Notes: generated by a model from the letters alone, not told the origin. Counted from the stretch's first letter, positions 1-9,617 are shown. The stretch is DNA of 9,617 nucleotides from JAEUKA01 sp035340095 (GCA_035340095.1 DAORGN010000185.1:1-9617), one strand, 5' to 3'. Translations and numbers: made by a program.

Positions 1-206
1 GATTGTCAGCAAGCTGGCGCCGCCGCGCTGGGTCGGCGTGATGATTGGTGTGTGGCTTTTGTCGACGGCGAGTGGAAATCTTCTCGTCGGTCTGCTCGGT
101 CGCTATTGGGAACAGTGGCCGCACAGCCAATACTTCGCGGTGATCGCGGCGGGACTTTTGGTGTCGGCGCTGCTGCTCCTTTCGCAGCTGCGCTGGCTTC
201 GTCGTG

Positions 207-229
<23 letters not shown>
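1..229 (+). CDS. POT/PTR-type MFS peptide transporter, C-terminal end (partial)
   Basis: This is the last ~75 codons of a membrane protein whose start lies left of the window; the reading frame begins at base 2 and stops with TGA at 227-229. The piece carries the phrase KLAPPRWVGVMIGVWLLSTA, followed by a glycine/asparagine turn (SGNLLVG) and a second hydrophobic stretch, YFAVIAAGLLVSALLLL. These look like the last two transmembrane helices, ending in a short basic tail (LRWLRRV). The pattern of proline-proline-arginine, then G.W.LSTA.GN, is typical of the C-terminal region of proton-dependent oligopeptide transporters, which import di- and tripeptides across the inner membrane using the proton gradient. 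The family call rests on a short piece, so another MFS branch is possible. Its last 23 bases overlap the 3' end of mfd on the other strand. Confidence 0.72.
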
Positions 230-3896
<3,667 letters not shown>

Positions 3897-3951
3897 GGCG
3901 CGGCGTTATACCGCATTGCCCCGCAGAGAGTCGGCAAAGTAAAGTGACCTC
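3897..3951. promoter_or_regulatory. Divergent intergenic spacer with candidate promoters for mfd and the FKBP gene
   Basis: Only 55 bases separate the divergent start codons, so promoters for both directions must lie here or inside the 5' ends of the genes. On the minus strand, TATAAC (complement of 3905-3910) matches the -10 consensus in five of six positions and ends 8 bases before the mfd ATG; I see no convincing -35 at normal spacing. On the plus strand, TTGCCC (3916-3921) and TAAAGT (3940-3945) with an 18-base spacer form a weaker candidate, ending 6 bases before the FKBP ATG. Either -10 would place transcription start at or next to the start codon, giving leaderless messages. This is inferred from consensus matching only. 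Confidence 0.35.
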
Positions 3952-4476
3952 ATGCGTACAGTCGTCCGCTTTGCGCTTTTCGGTCTGCTCTGTGCTGCTT
4001 TTCCCACGGTTGGCTTTGCCGAGGAGAAACCTCCCGAAGCGGCCAAGCCGGCGCTACCCGACCTGCCGGCCCCGCCCGATGTCAAAGCCCCGCCCGCCGA
4101 CGGTGAAAAGAGCAAAACCGGCCTCGTCTCGAAGCTGCTTGCCAAAGGCACTGGCAGCGACCATCCGACCGCCGGCTGCGAGGTCAAGGTCCGCTACTCT
4201 GGCTGGATGACCGACGGCAAGTTGTTCGACACGTCGGAAAAAAAAGGCGCCGGCTTTGTGGCCCAGTTCCCAATCGACCTGCTTATCAAAGGCTGGCAGG
4301 AAGGTCTGAAGCTGATGGTCGTCGGCGAAAAGCGTCGGATGTGGATTCCGGCAGAGCTGGCCTACGGGGACACGCCGCGTCGTCCCGGTGGTCCGCACGG
4401 CATGCTGGTGTTCGATGTCGAACTGGTCGATATCGTCGCTGCACCTGCCAAGCCGGGCAAAAAAGGCAAAAAGTAG
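3952..4476 (+). CDS. Exported FKBP-type peptidyl-prolyl cis-trans isomerase
   Basis: A 174-residue protein predicted to catalyse proline cis-trans isomerisation during folding of envelope proteins. Residues 1-23 form a signal peptide (MRTVVR, then a hydrophobic core, with likely cleavage after GFA before EE). Residues 27-50 are a proline/alanine-rich linker. A single FKBP domain spans about 57-162: VKVRYSGWMTDGKLFD (Y82, F92, D93), IKGW with the pocket-floor tryptophan W115, GEKRRMWIPAELAYGD (Y138) and GMLVFDVELVDI at the end. These match the aromatic pocket of FKBP12-like enzymes. The usual VIPGW is changed to LIKGW, and the C-terminus is a basic KPGKKGKK tail. Cys14 does not sit in a lipobox, so the mature protein is probably periplasmic and soluble. 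It lies 6 bp before the next lipoprotein gene, so the two are probably co-transcribed. No strong ribosome binding site is visible. Confidence 0.9.
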   Translation: MRTVVRFALFGLLCAAFPTVGFAEEKPPEAAKPALPDLPAPPDVKAPPADGEKSKTGLVSKLLAKGTGSDHPTAGCEVKVRYSGWMTDGKLFDTSEKKGAGFVAQFPIDLLIKGWQEGLKLMVVGEKRRMWIPAELAYGDTPRRPGGPHGMLVFDVELVDIVAAPAKPGKKGKK

Positions 4477-4482
4477 CCAGCG

Positions 4483-5364
4483 ATGATGCCTTCTCGGTTG
4501 GGGCTGCGCCTTGTGCTGTTGGTGCTTTGGCTCGGCTGCAATCGGATTGACTATCCAAGCGGCCCGCTGCCGACAGCACCGCCGCTGCCGCCACCGGGTG
4601 AACCGCGGAGTCGGGCGCTCGACGGGCGATCGGTGCTGCTGTTTTTGGACCAGCAGCGTCTGATCCCGCTCTATTGTCACGATCACGGGCGGCGGCTTTT
4701 TGGGGCCGACTGTGCCAAGCTGTTGCCGTCGGGCGGAAACCTGGATGTGCGGATCTCGAGCGGTGCCGTCGGTACAATCGGGGAAATCGGCAACAGTCGC
4801 TGCACGCTGGCCGGGGCGCCTTTGCCGTCCTATGCGATGATGGTGACCGACGCGGGGCTTTTTGGCGCGACGGCTGCGCTGTGGTCGGATACGTCGTATC
4901 CGCTTGTGTCGGCGCCACCGGAACCGCCGGAAATTCAGCCGCAAACCCCGAGCCAGCGACGAGGTATGCGGGCTGCTTGCCTTCAGCTTGGGCAGGCGCT
5001 CGGCGGAATCCCAGCCCAAGCCGAACCGACGGCGACCTGGAACGTCGATCTCGATGGCGATGGCGTGCGCGAACGGCTCGACGAAGTGCGCTGCAAACAC
5101 GCCACCACGGGCGCGGACATCGGTCAGCAGCTGCTGTTGACCGCCGGACGTCGTCCCGAACGAACGGTGCCGATCCGCGCCGCAACCGATCCTTCTACGC
5201 TGATGCAGCCCGTCGCTGTTGCCGATGTCGATTCCAACGGCGTGCCGGAACTGGTGCTTCGCACGGTGTCTCCGGCCAAGCTTCGCATTGAGCTGGCTCG
5301 TCTGGAGAGCGCAGGTCTTGTGTCGCTCGTCGACGTTGAGTGTCTGCCGCCTGCCCGTCGCTAG
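4483..5364 (+). CDS. Putative cysteine-rich lipoprotein with FG-GAP/calcium-loop-like motifs
   Basis: A 293-residue exported protein of unknown function. The N-terminus has a hydrophobic core followed by LWLGC (C19), which reads as a lipoprotein signal peptidase site. Arg9 lies closer to the lipobox than the strict pattern allows, so lipidation is likely but not certain. A proline-rich linker (25-41) follows. The N-terminal part (46-140) resembles no family I can name; it contains YCHDHG at 64-69 and cysteines 65, 77 and 107. The C-terminal part has two D-x-D-x-(D/N)-G loops, VDLDGDGV at 188-195 and ADVDSNGVPEL at 247-257, as in FG-GAP/VCBS propeller repeats or dockerin-type calcium loops. 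Six cysteines besides C19 (65, 77, 107, 166, 204, 287) could form disulfides in the envelope. ATGs at 4483 and 4486 are both plausible starts. It follows the FKBP gene by 6 bp. Confidence 0.75.
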   Translation: MMPSRLGLRLVLLVLWLGCNRIDYPSGPLPTAPPLPPPGEPRSRALDGRSVLLFLDQQRLIPLYCHDHGRRLFGADCAKLLPSGGNLDVRISSGAVGTIGEIGNSRCTLAGAPLPSYAMMVTDAGLFGATAALWSDTSYPLVSAPPEPPEIQPQTPSQRRGMRAACLQLGQALGGIPAQAEPTATWNVDLDGDGVRERLDEVRCKHATTGADIGQQLLLTAGRRPERTVPIRAATDPSTLMQPVAVADVDSNGVPELVLRTVSPAKLRIELARLESAGLVSLVDVECLPPARR

Positions 5365-5472
5365 CGTCCTTATGCGTCGCTCGGGATGTCCCCGTGCGGC
5401 TGGCACAGCGCGCCAAACGCCTTGAAACTCGCGGCGGATTGGGCAAAAGTTCACCCAAACCACAGCCGATTC

Positions 5473-5477
5473 GAGAG
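5473..5477 (+). promoter_or_regulatory. Ribosome binding site for the small lipoprotein
   Basis: GAGAG lies 7 bases before the ATG at 5485. It favours this start over the longer in-frame ATG at 5386, whose extra N-terminal residues would spoil the signal peptide. Confidence 0.5.
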
Positions 5478-5484
5478 AACGCGC

Positions 5485-5757
5485 ATGAAGCCGACTGTTC
5501 ACGCACTGCTAGTCTCGGGACTTTTTTTCGGTCTTTTTTCCGCCACCGCCTGCACCGAAACGTCGAAAGACTGGGTTCGAAGCGAAAAACCGCTGAGCGA
5601 TGTCGACCGCGCCTCGCTTCAGTGTCAGACGTGGGCCGAAGCCTCGGCGATCCATACTGGCGACGAGGAAAAAACCAAGGGCAACGTCAAGACACTGTTT
5701 CAGCGCTGCATGAAACTGAACGGCTATAAAGAGCAAGAGACCGTCGAGTACAAGTAG
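5485..5757 (+). CDS. Small putative lipoprotein, function unknown
   Basis: A 90-residue protein. The chosen ATG gives a clean signal sequence (MKPTVHALLVSGLFFGLFSA) ending in ATAC, with Cys23 as the likely lipidated residue; an upstream in-frame ATG at 5386 would bury this signal. GAGAG at 5473-5477, 7 bases before the ATG, supports the start. The mature part is short, charged and probably mostly helical, with Cys47 and Cys75 available for one disulfide. The segment FQRCMKLNGY (72-81) fits a Cys-Met...Gly-Tyr pattern seen in many small bacterial lipoproteins of unknown role. It lies 120 bp after the previous gene and 30 bp before cobQ. It may be the first gene of the cobQ transcript or a separate unit; the sequence does not decide this. 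I do not recognise a function. Confidence 0.75.
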   Translation: MKPTVHALLVSGLFFGLFSATACTETSKDWVRSEKPLSDVDRASLQCQTWAEASAIHTGDEEKTKGNVKTLFQRCMKLNGYKEQETVEYK

Positions 5758-5773
5758 TTTTCTCGTCGTGTAC

Positions 5774-5779
5774 AAGAGG
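5774..5779 (+). promoter_or_regulatory. Ribosome binding site that fixes the TTG start of cobQ
   Basis: AAGAGG is a good Shine-Dalgarno match, 8 bases before the TTG at 5788. No in-frame ATG or GTG lies between this site and the P-loop at codons 10-18, so TTG is the only start that leaves the nucleotide-binding loop intact. Confidence 0.65.
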
Positions 5780-5787
5780 CTCGCTGT

Positions 5788-7251
5788 TTGAAACACACGC
5801 CGCTTGCGATTTTTGGTACGAGCTCTCACGCCGGCAAAACGACGGTGACAGCGGGGCTGTGTCGGCTGTTTGCGCGCCGTGGACTGCGGGTCGCGCCGCT
5901 CAAGTCGCAGAACATGTCGCTGAATTCGTATGCGACGGAAGCGGGGGAAGAAATCGCGCGCTCGACGGCGGTGCAGGCGCGTGCGGCCAAGCAGATACCG
6001 ACGGTGGCGATGAATCCGATCCTGCTGAAGCCGAAAGCCGACGATGTAAGTCAGCTGATCCTCCTCGGCAAGCCGTATGCGGACGTGACGGCGGCAGAGT
6101 ATTTCGGATCGGACAAGCTCCAGTCGCTGAAGTGGCAGGCGATTGATGCGGCGATTGCGTCGCTTCGGCGCGACTACGATCTGATTGTCGTCGAAGGGGC
6201 GGGCAGTTGTGCAGAGCCGAATCTGCGTGCGCTCGACGTGGTGAACTTTGGTCTGGCGGCGCGACTCCACGCCGACGTTCACATCGTGACCGATATCGAC
6301 AAAGGCGGCGTGTTCGCGGACATCCTTGGGACGCTGAACGTGCTGTCGCTGACCGAGCCGAGCGATGCGGCGCGGGTGCGTGGTTTTCTCATCAACAAGT
6401 TTCGCGGTGATCCCAAAATCCTCGACGGTGGGCTTGATTTTATCCGTCCGCACATTGGCTCGGCCCAGCTTGCGGTGTTGCCGTACCTCGACCTTGAACT
6501 GGAAGAAGAAGACCGGATTCGACCGCGCCACTGCCCAAATCCCGAGGTCGACATCGCCGTCGTCTATCTGCCGCACATCGCCAACGCGACTGATTTTGAA
6601 TACCTCGCGGTCGAGCACAATGTCTCGCTGCGCTTTGTCCGGCACGCTGCCGAGCTGGGCGCGCCCGACGCCATCATCCTGCCGGGAAGCAAAAACACCT
6701 CCTGGGATCTCGACTATTTGCGTCGCTGTGGCCTGGCCGATGCGCTGCTTTCACAGCAAGGCAAGACGCCGCTTTTTGGCATCTGCGGTGGCTTTGAAAT
6801 GCTTGGCGGCACGCTGTTTGACCCAGATCAGACTGAGTCCAAACTCGGGTCGCTGCCGGGGCTGGGTCTTTTGGCGGTCGATTTTGTCTTTCAGCGCCAC
6901 AAGCTGGTGCGTCCGTGTCGTTATCTTCCGACGGAACACAACCTGCTGCGCGAGGCCGGGCCGATCGAAGGGTACGAAATTCATACTGGCCAGCCGATCT
7001 ATCGCGGGGCGTTGCCGCTGTTTGAAGGGCCAAGTGGACTCGACGGAGCGATCGACCCGGAGCGCATGATTTGGGGCACGTTTGTTCACGATTTGTGGAA
7101 AAACGCCCGGCTGACGCGCTGCTTTGTTGACTGGCTGCGCGTGCGCAAAGGTCTACCGAAACTGACCGTCAAGCTGCCCGATCATCGCGATCGTTTTGAA
7201 CAGAGCATCGAGCGACTCGCCGACGAAATCGAGGCGCTGGGGGTTTTTTAG
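5788..7251 (+). CDS. cobQ: CobQ/CbiP, cobyric acid synthase (glutamine-hydrolysing)
   Basis: A 487-residue cytoplasmic enzyme close to the usual family length (about 480-510). It amidates the b, d, e and g side chains of adenosylcobyrinic acid a,c-diamide, using ATP and glutamine, to give adenosylcobyric acid. The N-terminal dethiobiotin-synthetase-like ATPase domain (1-230) has the P-loop GTSSHAGKT at 10-18, the family phrase KSQNMSLNSYAT at 39-50, MNPILLKPKADDVSQ at 75-89, and VEGAGS at 135-140. The C-terminal class I glutamine amidotransferase-like domain (about 255-450) has the nucleophile Cys333 in FGICGGFEMLGG, EGYEIHTG at 394-401 and the catalytic His434 in GTFVHDLW. All key residues are present. 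It uses a TTG start with a good ribosome binding site. Its stop overlaps the next start by one base (TAGTG), so it leads a tightly coupled operon with a corrinoid-type ABC importer. Confidence 0.96.
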   Translation: MKHTPLAIFGTSSHAGKTTVTAGLCRLFARRGLRVAPLKSQNMSLNSYATEAGEEIARSTAVQARAAKQIPTVAMNPILLKPKADDVSQLILLGKPYADVTAAEYFGSDKLQSLKWQAIDAAIASLRRDYDLIVVEGAGSCAEPNLRALDVVNFGLAARLHADVHIVTDIDKGGVFADILGTLNVLSLTEPSDAARVRGFLINKFRGDPKILDGGLDFIRPHIGSAQLAVLPYLDLELEEEDRIRPRHCPNPEVDIAVVYLPHIANATDFEYLAVEHNVSLRFVRHAAELGAPDAIILPGSKNTSWDLDYLRRCGLADALLSQQGKTPLFGICGGFEMLGGTLFDPDQTESKLGSLPGLGLLAVDFVFQRHKLVRPCRYLPTEHNLLREAGPIEGYEIHTGQPIYRGALPLFEGPSGLDGAIDPERMIWGTFVHDLWKNARLTRCFVDWLRVRKGLPKLTVKLPDHRDRFEQSIERLADEIEALGVF

Positions 7252-8369
7252 TGCGGGCTGCGTTTCATACGGCGGCTATCGTCCTGGCCCTTTCCATGCA
7301 AGCTGTTTCGCATGGGCGGGCCGACGGGGGCAGTGCACAGCGGGTCGAAAAAACCGCGGTCTTGCCGCAGCCGGTCGGGGTTCGTTATGACCTGGCGCAG
7401 ACGGCACTGAGTCTTCCCGGTGGGCTGTTTGTCGTCGGTCGCTGGGATGGCTCGCTTCAGCTTTGGCGGCTTACCGATCGGGGGCCGCAGCTCTTGTTCG
7501 TCGCGACGCTTCTGTCGGGGGAAGGCGTGCAGGCGCTGGCCCCGATTGGGGAACAGAAGATCGTGTCAAGCCACGACGGGGAATCGCTGGCGCTGTGGTC
7601 TGTGCTGGGCGATCGGCTGGAACGACAAAACCTGGTCGAATATCCCAAAAATTTGGGCATCGCGACGAGCGCAGCGGTGATAGAAGTCGGCTCGATCCGC
7701 GGTCTGGTGGTGGGGCACGAGTCGGGCTGGCTGTCGTTTTGGCGGCCTTCGCGGTTTGGACTGAATCTGATCACGACGCTCGATGTGCGGGCAGCGCAGC
7801 CGGTGCCAAGTCCCTATCCGCTCAAGCACATTCGTGGGCTTGTGCAGACGGCAACGGGACAGCTGGTGAGCGGTTCGGAAGACGGCGATTTGGTGCTGAT
7901 CAAGCTGGGATCATCGCTCGACACGCTGCATCCGGAAGTCGGCGCGAAAGTTAGATACAGTCCAACAGCAAAGCGCGGCATCAATGGCTTGGCGCTGTGG
8001 GGCGAATGGCTGGCGGTGACAAACTGTTCCGTCGGTGAGCGAGACACCAACTTGCACCTGTGGCGGGTGCTGCCGGGGCAGCTTCTGCCGATGCAGTCCC
8101 TGCTTTTGCGCAGCGAACCCCAGCGCGATCAGGTCTTTTCGTTTGCGGCACAGTGGTCAAAGACGGGCACGCTGTGGGTGACGACGCAGGAAGGGCTGCT
8201 GTGGCAGCTTCGGCTCGTTTTGCCCGTCCCGCCGAAGATCCCGCCGAAGCTGGGAGTCGAAGGAAAGCTGAGCGTCGCCAGCAACGTCGGGACCGCGTTA
8301 GTCTATGACCAAGAGCGCAAGCTTCTAGTTGCAGTGGGGCATGAGGCAACGGTACTAAAGGTGCCCTAA
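7251..8369 (+). CDS. Exported WD40-like beta-propeller protein, function unknown
   Basis: A 372-residue protein. Residues 1-24 look like a signal peptide (MRAAFHTAAIVLALSMQAV..., likely cleaved after GRA). The mature chain is a series of about seven repeats of roughly 40-55 residues. Each has a small-residue/aspartate turn and then a hydrophobic strand, several ending in tryptophan: VVGRWDGSLQLWRL (61-74), IVSSHDGESLALWSVL (104-119), LVVGHESGWLSFWRP (152-166), LVSGSEDGDLVLIKL (205-219), LAVTNCSVGERDTNLHLWRVL (254-274), LWVTTQEGLLWQLRL (308-322) and LLVAVGHEATVLKV (358-371). Seven repeats would close a complete propeller, normally a protein- or ligand-binding platform without catalysis. The GTG start overlaps the cobQ stop and a GGGGG run lies upstream. 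Its position between cobQ and a BtuF-like gene suggests a role in corrinoid uptake, but nothing in the fold proves it. Confidence 0.85.
   Translation: MRAAFHTAAIVLALSMQAVSHGRADGGSAQRVEKTAVLPQPVGVRYDLAQTALSLPGGLFVVGRWDGSLQLWRLTDRGPQLLFVATLLSGEGVQALAPIGEQKIVSSHDGESLALWSVLGDRLERQNLVEYPKNLGIATSAAVIEVGSIRGLVVGHESGWLSFWRPSRFGLNLITTLDVRAAQPVPSPYPLKHIRGLVQTATGQLVSGSEDGDLVLIKLGSSLDTLHPEVGAKVRYSPTAKRGINGLALWGEWLAVTNCSVGERDTNLHLWRVLPGQLLPMQSLLLRSEPQRDQVFSFAAQWSKTGTLWVTTQEGLLWQLRLVLPVPPKIPPKLGVEGKLSVASNVGTALVYDQERKLLVAVGHEATVLKVP
8358..8363 (+). promoter_or_regulatory. Ribosome binding site of the substrate-binding protein
   Basis: AAGGTG lies 6 bases before the ATG at 8370 and inside the end of the preceding gene. 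It supports the ATG that directly abuts the TAA stop (TAAATG) rather than the internal ATG at codon 19. Confidence 0.55.
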
Positions 8370-9293
8370 ATGACGACCCGGACTTGGCGGCGACTTTTGG
8401 ACACAGTGCGTTTCCGCAGCGTGATGCTTGTGGGGCTGCTGCTGTTTGCGTGGTTGCCGTGTTCGCGGGCGGCGTATCCGGTGACGGTCAGCGACGGCCA
8501 GGGCCGACCCGTGGTGCTGGCCAAAAAACCGCAGCGAATCGTGGTGTTGGGGCCGGCTTTGTACGCCTACATGCTGGTCGATTTGGGCGCGGCGGATCGG
8601 GTGGTGGGAATCACTCAGTCGGCGGACAATCCGCTTGAAATGCAGTCGCTCCCGTCGCTGGGGCAGCCGCTGTCGCCCGACTTGGAGCGGATCGTCAAGT
8701 TGGCGCCTGACCTGGTGCTGGGCGGGACAGACACAGTCCAAAAGCAGCTCTTGTCGCTGTCGATTCCTTGCTATGCCGGCGGGCGAGCTGGGGCGGGGAT
8801 TGTATCGAGCCAGGATGTCTTTGCGCTCGTGCGTGCGGTCGGTCAGCTGGTGTTTGGGGATGATGTTGCGGCGGAAAAATTGATTGAGAAGACGCGGGCC
8901 GAGATGTCGTTTGTTGAATCAAAGCTCGCAGGCGCGGCGCGTTCGCGGGTGGCGGTGCTGTATGCCGGACCGCGAGGCAATCTGTATGCCGCCGGGGCCG
9001 AAACGCCGGAAGACGAGCTGGTGCTGCGCAGTGTCGGGGAAAACGTGTTTGGTCATCTGCGCCATCACAAGCCGGTCAGCATCGAAGAGCTGCTGCGGCA
9101 ACAGCCCGATGTGATCCTGATAGACCAAAGCCAGCTGCCACTTTTGGCGTCGCAGTCCGTGCTGCGCAGCGTGCCGGCGGTGCGCAACGGGCAGGTCTTT
9201 GGGATTAACGCGGCGGTGCATGGCTCGTCGCGGCTGGGGCTGGCGCTGCGAACTTATGCACAGCGAATTCACCCGCGAGCGTTTGGGCCATAA
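8370..9293 (+). CDS. BtuF-like ABC transporter substrate-binding protein (probably corrinoid)
   Basis: A 307-residue periplasmic binding protein of the class III (BtuF/FhuD/FepB) type, which delivers corrinoids, haem or siderophores to a FecCD permease. A long positively charged start and hydrophobic core (about 18-30) form the signal peptide, with likely cleavage near SRA-AYP (34-36). The fold signature is clear: V.DGQGRPVVLAKKPQRIVVLGP (39-62), LGAADRVVGIT (72-82), then PDLERIVKLAPDLVLGG (103-119). A second lobe begins near 192 (SRVAVLYAGPRGN) and includes SVGENVFG and VSIEELLRQQPDVILID. By hand alignment, E106 (LERIV) and E239 (SIEEL) fall at E. coli BtuF Glu72 and Glu202, which form salt bridges with BtuC. 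Adjacency to cobQ favours a corrinoid substrate; haem or siderophore cannot be excluded. The next gene is its likely permease partner. Confidence 0.9.
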   Translation: MTTRTWRRLLDTVRFRSVMLVGLLLFAWLPCSRAAYPVTVSDGQGRPVVLAKKPQRIVVLGPALYAYMLVDLGAADRVVGITQSADNPLEMQSLPSLGQPLSPDLERIVKLAPDLVLGGTDTVQKQLLSLSIPCYAGGRAGAGIVSSQDVFALVRAVGQLVFGDDVAAEKLIEKTRAEMSFVESKLAGAARSRVAVLYAGPRGNLYAAGAETPEDELVLRSVGENVFGHLRHHKPVSIEELLRQQPDVILIDQSQLPLLASQSVLRSVPAVRNGQVFGINAAVHGSSRLGLALRTYAQRIHPRAFGP

Positions 9294-9302
9294 GCTGTGC
9301 CG

Positions 9303-9617
9303 ATGCCGGGCCGAGCAACTGGGCTGTGGATCGCGCTTGCCCTCTTCGTCATTTCGTCGGTGGTGCTGTCGTGCCTGATTGGTTCGGTGCACGTTCCGCT
9401 TGGTGCAGTGGTGGCGGGTCTTGCGCAGCGGCTTTCTGGCTCGTCGCAGCCGGAGTCGCCGCTTGTGACGATCTTTTTTGACCTGCGGCTGCCGCGGGTG
9501 CTGATCGGGCTGCTGTGTGGAGCGGCGCTGTCGCTGTCGGGCGGCGTGATGCAGGGCGTGTTTCGCAACCCACTGGCCGACCCATATGTACTCGGCACCG
9601 TCAGTGGAGCGACGTTC
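9303..9617 (+). CDS. FecCD/BtuC-like ABC transporter permease, N-terminal part (partial)
   Basis: The first 105 codons of an inner-membrane permease, open to the right edge. After MPGRATG a first hydrophobic helix (LWIALALFVISSVVLSCLI) leads to SVHVPLGAVVAGLAQRL. Then comes the family hallmark: FFDLRLPRVLIGLLCGAALS, then LSGGVMQGVFRNPLADPYVLG. The RLPR(V/I)L and QG.FRNPLADP..LG phrases are diagnostic for FecCD/BtuC permeases, which dimerise and pass corrinoid, haem or siderophore from the binding protein across the membrane. The start is uncertain: an in-frame GTG at 9297 lies two codons upstream, and neither has a clear Shine-Dalgarno sequence, which is common in a gene translationally coupled to the one before (gap of 3-9 bases). 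A BtuD-type ATPase would be expected beyond the window. Confidence 0.92.
   Translation, partial: MPGRATGLWIALALFVISSVVLSCLIGSVHVPLGAVVAGLAQRLSGSSQPESPLVTIFFDLRLPRVLIGLLCGAALSLSGGVMQGVFRNPLADPYVLGTVSGATF

Noticed and set aside
5422..5450. Possible promoter before the small lipoprotein (TTGAAA at 5422-5427 and AAAAGT at 5445-5450, 17-base spacer)
   Set aside because: The -35 is good but the -10 matches the consensus in only about half its positions, so chance cannot be excluded.
5439..5458. Short inverted repeat TTGGG...CCCAA in the 120-bp gap
   Set aside because: The stem has only five pairs with a 10-base loop and no following T run; it is too weak to call a terminator or operator.
4054..5502. 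Long open frame on the minus strand, about 480 codons
   Set aside because: It lies antisense to the FKBP and FG-GAP-like lipoprotein genes. Its translation is rich in Arg/His/Gln with no domain motif, as expected for the antisense of GC-rich codons, while both plus-strand genes have clear signals and motifs.
5509..6645. Long open frame on the minus strand, about 380 codons
   Set aside because: It is antisense to the small lipoprotein and the conserved ATPase domain of cobQ. Its composition is arginine-rich and low in recognisable motifs.
7218..7249. Hairpin (CGCC...GGCG, 7218-7236) followed by G5T6 at the end of cobQ, resembling a terminator or attenuator
   Set aside because: The stem is short and interrupted, 7 bases separate it from the T run, and it lies inside cobQ where the next gene starts with a one-base overlap. 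Termination there would cut the operon.

Overview
The window is GC-rich, gene-dense bacterial chromosome. It holds eight protein-coding genes, two of them cut by the window edges, with very short intergenic gaps. The Mfd sequence, the secreted lipoproteins and the FG-GAP/propeller proteins suggest an uncultured Gram-negative of the Myxococcota or a related former deltaproteobacterial group. That placement is inferred from the style of the proteins, not from a marker gene. I see no rRNA, tRNA, CRISPR array, insertion sequence or phage gene.

Left part (1-3896): the 3' end of a POT/PTR-type MFS peptide transporter runs rightward and ends inside the 3' end of mfd (23-bp tail-to-tail overlap). mfd, the transcription-repair coupling factor, fills 207-3896 on the minus strand and is complete with all expected domains.

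Middle (3897-5757): a 55-bp divergent spacer separates mfd from a rightward run of exported proteins. These are an FKBP-type peptidyl-prolyl isomerase with a signal peptide, a cysteine-rich lipoprotein with calcium-loop/FG-GAP-like motifs starting 6 bp after it, and, after a 120-bp gap, a 90-residue small lipoprotein. All three should act in the cell envelope.

Right part (5788-9617): a tightly packed rightward operon starts with cobQ (cobyric acid synthase, TTG start with a good ribosome binding site). Next come an exported seven-repeat WD40-like beta-propeller protein (start overlaps the cobQ stop by one base), a BtuF-like substrate-binding protein (start abuts the previous stop) and a FecCD/BtuC-like permease cut by the right edge. 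The likely theme is corrinoid (vitamin B12 or cobinamide) import and salvage: the ABC importer brings in incomplete or complete corrinoids and CobQ amidates the corrin ring. The exported propeller between the two is the least expected member and the best lead in the window. No cobalamin riboswitch is visible upstream of this operon.
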